Of a stretch of DNA of 7,458 bases, positions 6,550 to 7,458 are shown in pieces. Each line of letters opens with the position of its first letter. Position 1 is the stretch's first letter. The translations under genes and the position numbers were made by a program. The notes below the pieces were generated by a model. The model saw only the letters and a program-made list of their open reading frames with translations. It did no database searches and had not been told where the DNA came from. The DNA is taken from positions 1-7,458 of the forward strand of contig CAYRJN010000188.1 in NCBI GenBank assembly GCA_964424545.1. The letters are read 5' to 3'. The stretch comes from JAUVIB01 sp964424545. Lineage in GTDB: Bacteria; Calditrichota; Calditrichia; Calditrichales; Calditrichaceae.

Positions 6550-7305
6550 ATGAAAAGATCTACTAAACATATTATCATATTACTATTCGTTGTGTTTTGT
6601 GGCCGGAATTTATATTCCTCTGCATTAACAACCACTATATGGTTTAAATCCGGGCAAGAGATTTGTTTGGATAATTTTATTTTTGGTAAAAATGGTATTT
6701 TTAATGCCGGAAAAGAGGTAGAATTTGAATATAAAAATATTGATTCATTGTTTACCTTAAGCAAATTTATTGCCGAAGCGTTGGCCAAACAGCATAATGT
6801 CCTTCTCATAAAGGAGAGAGAAGGCGGATATTTTGTAACAGGTTTTGGAAATATTATAAATAATGTTATTAACATAAATGCGGAAATAGGGGGAAGGGCG
6901 ATAGTCGCCGGATTAAATGTAGGATTTGTTTATGATGGTCGCCATTCATTTGATTTGTGCTATGCGGATGCTATCTTATGTGAGAAAAATATAATAGTTA
7001 GAGAATTACTCTCTTTTAATTATTCGTATTTATTTGGAAAGCAAAAGTATAAATTAGAGCTTGGAACAGGATTATCTCATGGGAGAGTTATCTATACAAA
7101 AAACTGTGGTTCAATTTCGGAAGTTATCGATACTTACAAAGGATTTATGGTACATGGTGTTTTAGGAGTTAGATATCAAAGTGAAAAAACAGGACCATTC
7201 CTAAAAGTTGGAGTATCTCCGGTTTTGTATATGGAGTCCCATATAAGAGTGGAATTTTCTTATAATATAGGATTTGGCTATACTTTTGGTATACCATTTC
7301 CCTAA
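6550..7305 (+). CDS. Predicted outer-membrane beta-barrel protein
   Basis: From the ATG at 6550 the product is 251 residues, beginning with a signal peptide (MKRSTKHIIILLFVVFCGRN, cleavage probably near LYSSA). From about residue 107 on it shows the alternating polar and hydrophobic pattern of short amphipathic strands with Gly and aromatic residues: AIVAGLNVGFVY, ELLSFNYSYLFG, YKLELGTGL, GFMVHGVLGVRYQ, GPFLKVGVSPVLYM and FSYNIGFGYTFG. The YLFG-KxKxKLELGxGL...GxRYQ-xK-GPFLKVGxSPVL series resembles a small beta-barrel family I recall from Bacteroidota, with no assigned function. I estimate about eight strands. The in-frame ATG at 6502 would add 16 polar residues before the signal peptide and overlap the pseudogene, so 6550 is preferred, although neither has a ribosome binding site. 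Base composition is more AT-rich than in the C69 gene. Confidence 0.7.
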   Translation: MKRSTKHIIILLFVVFCGRNLYSSALTTTIWFKSGQEICLDNFIFGKNGIFNAGKEVEFEYKNIDSLFTLSKFIAEALAKQHNVLLIKEREGGYFVTGFGNIINNVININAEIGGRAIVAGLNVGFVYDGRHSFDLCYADAILCEKNIIVRELLSFNYSYLFGKQKYKLELGTGLSHGRVIYTKNCGSISEVIDTYKGFMVHGVLGVRYQSEKTGPFLKVGVSPVLYMESHIRVEFSYNIGFGYTFGIPFP

Positions 7306-7365
7306 AATTTTACAGGTTGAGAGGCTTCTGAAATTAATATTGAATAATACTTTGTAGCCCTGTTT

Positions 7366-7396
7366 TTGATGGTATTTTAAAAAAGTAGCGTATTAT
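7366..7396 (+). promoter_or_regulatory. Possible promoter for the gene at the window end
   Basis: TTGATG (7366-7371) and TATTAT (7391-7396) are separated by 19 bases, a little longer than ideal for a sigma-70-type promoter. They lie about 11-23 bases before the candidate starts of the terminal open frame. This would allow only a very short leader. The match is by eye in AT-rich sequence. Confidence 0.25.
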
Positions 7397-7406
7397 AGCG
7401 AAAAAA

Positions 7407-7458
7407 ATGGTTATTCTTATGAAAATTAATAGAATATCAATAGTAATAATATTATTAA
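7407..7458 (+). CDS. Start of an unidentified membrane or exported protein, cut by window end
   Basis: ATG at 7407 or, in the same frame, at 7419 opens a frame that reaches the window end without a stop: MVILMKINRISIVIILL. A short basic start (KINR) followed by a hydrophobic run is how signal peptides or first membrane helices begin, and the upstream genes on this strand also encode exported proteins. The start at 7419 (MKINR) gives the more typical signal peptide. Only about 13-17 codons are visible and there is no ribosome binding site, so the protein cannot be identified. Confidence 0.45.
   Translation, partial: MVILMKINRISIVIILL

Noticed and set aside
6486..6875. 129-codon minus-strand open frame
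   Set aside because: It is antisense to the pseudogene end and to the signal-peptide region of the beta-barrel gene; hydrophobic stretches arise from AT-rich complement.
1..7458. CRISPR array, tRNA, rRNA, toxin-antitoxin or phage-defence genes
   Set aside because: I looked on both strands and saw no regularly spaced repeats, no tRNA- or rRNA-like stretches, and no small gene pair or defence-type domain.

Overview
The window looks like an ordinary chromosomal segment of a Gram-negative bacterium with moderate-to-low GC, plus the edge of an insertion sequence and one decaying gene copy. Three genes carry clear Sec-type signal peptides, and one of them ends in an outer-membrane beta-barrel-like pattern, so an outer membrane is likely. 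The beta-barrel protein, the secreted C69 peptidase and the HEAT-like protein resemble proteins common in Bacteroidota and relatives. However, two of the secreted-protein genes have strong AGGAG-type ribosome binding sites, which is unusual for classical Bacteroidota. A lineage elsewhere in the FCB assemblage or a related candidate phylum is my best guess, but the window cannot settle this.

Left part, minus strand: positions 1-399 hold the N-terminal 133 codons of an IS4-superfamily (IS1634-like) transposase that runs off the window edge. A gene-poor stretch (400-757) follows and carries a degenerate 60-bp dispersed repeat. Next come serS (seryl-tRNA synthetase, 2769-1486) and plsC (1-acylglycerol-3-phosphate acyltransferase, 1486-758). 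They run leftward as a pair whose stop and start codons overlap in TAATG. These are housekeeping functions: tRNA charging and phospholipid synthesis.

Middle, plus strand: a 290-base divergent intergenic region contains a 7-codon open frame with a good ribosome binding site, an AT-rich stem-loop with a T-run, and a short repeated GC-rich motif. Then come a secreted HEAT-like protein (3063-4073), a spacer with a second copy of the dispersed repeat, and a secreted Ntn-hydrolase dipeptidase of family C69 (4287-5930).

Right part, plus strand: a 5'-truncated pseudogene copy of the HEAT-like gene (about 6066-6512) retains about 60% protein identity to it by hand count. It carries one in-frame TGA and an apparent frameshift. 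A predicted outer-membrane beta-barrel protein (6550-7305) follows, then the first codons of another membrane or secreted protein cut by the window end.

The plus-strand genes are all cell-envelope or exported proteins, but nothing shows that they form one pathway. I do not see a defence system, CRISPR array, tRNA, rRNA or recognisable riboswitch. The most informative oddities are the parental HEAT gene and its pseudogene flanking the peptidase, the two divergent copies of one dispersed repeat, and the small leader-like unit upstream of the HEAT gene.
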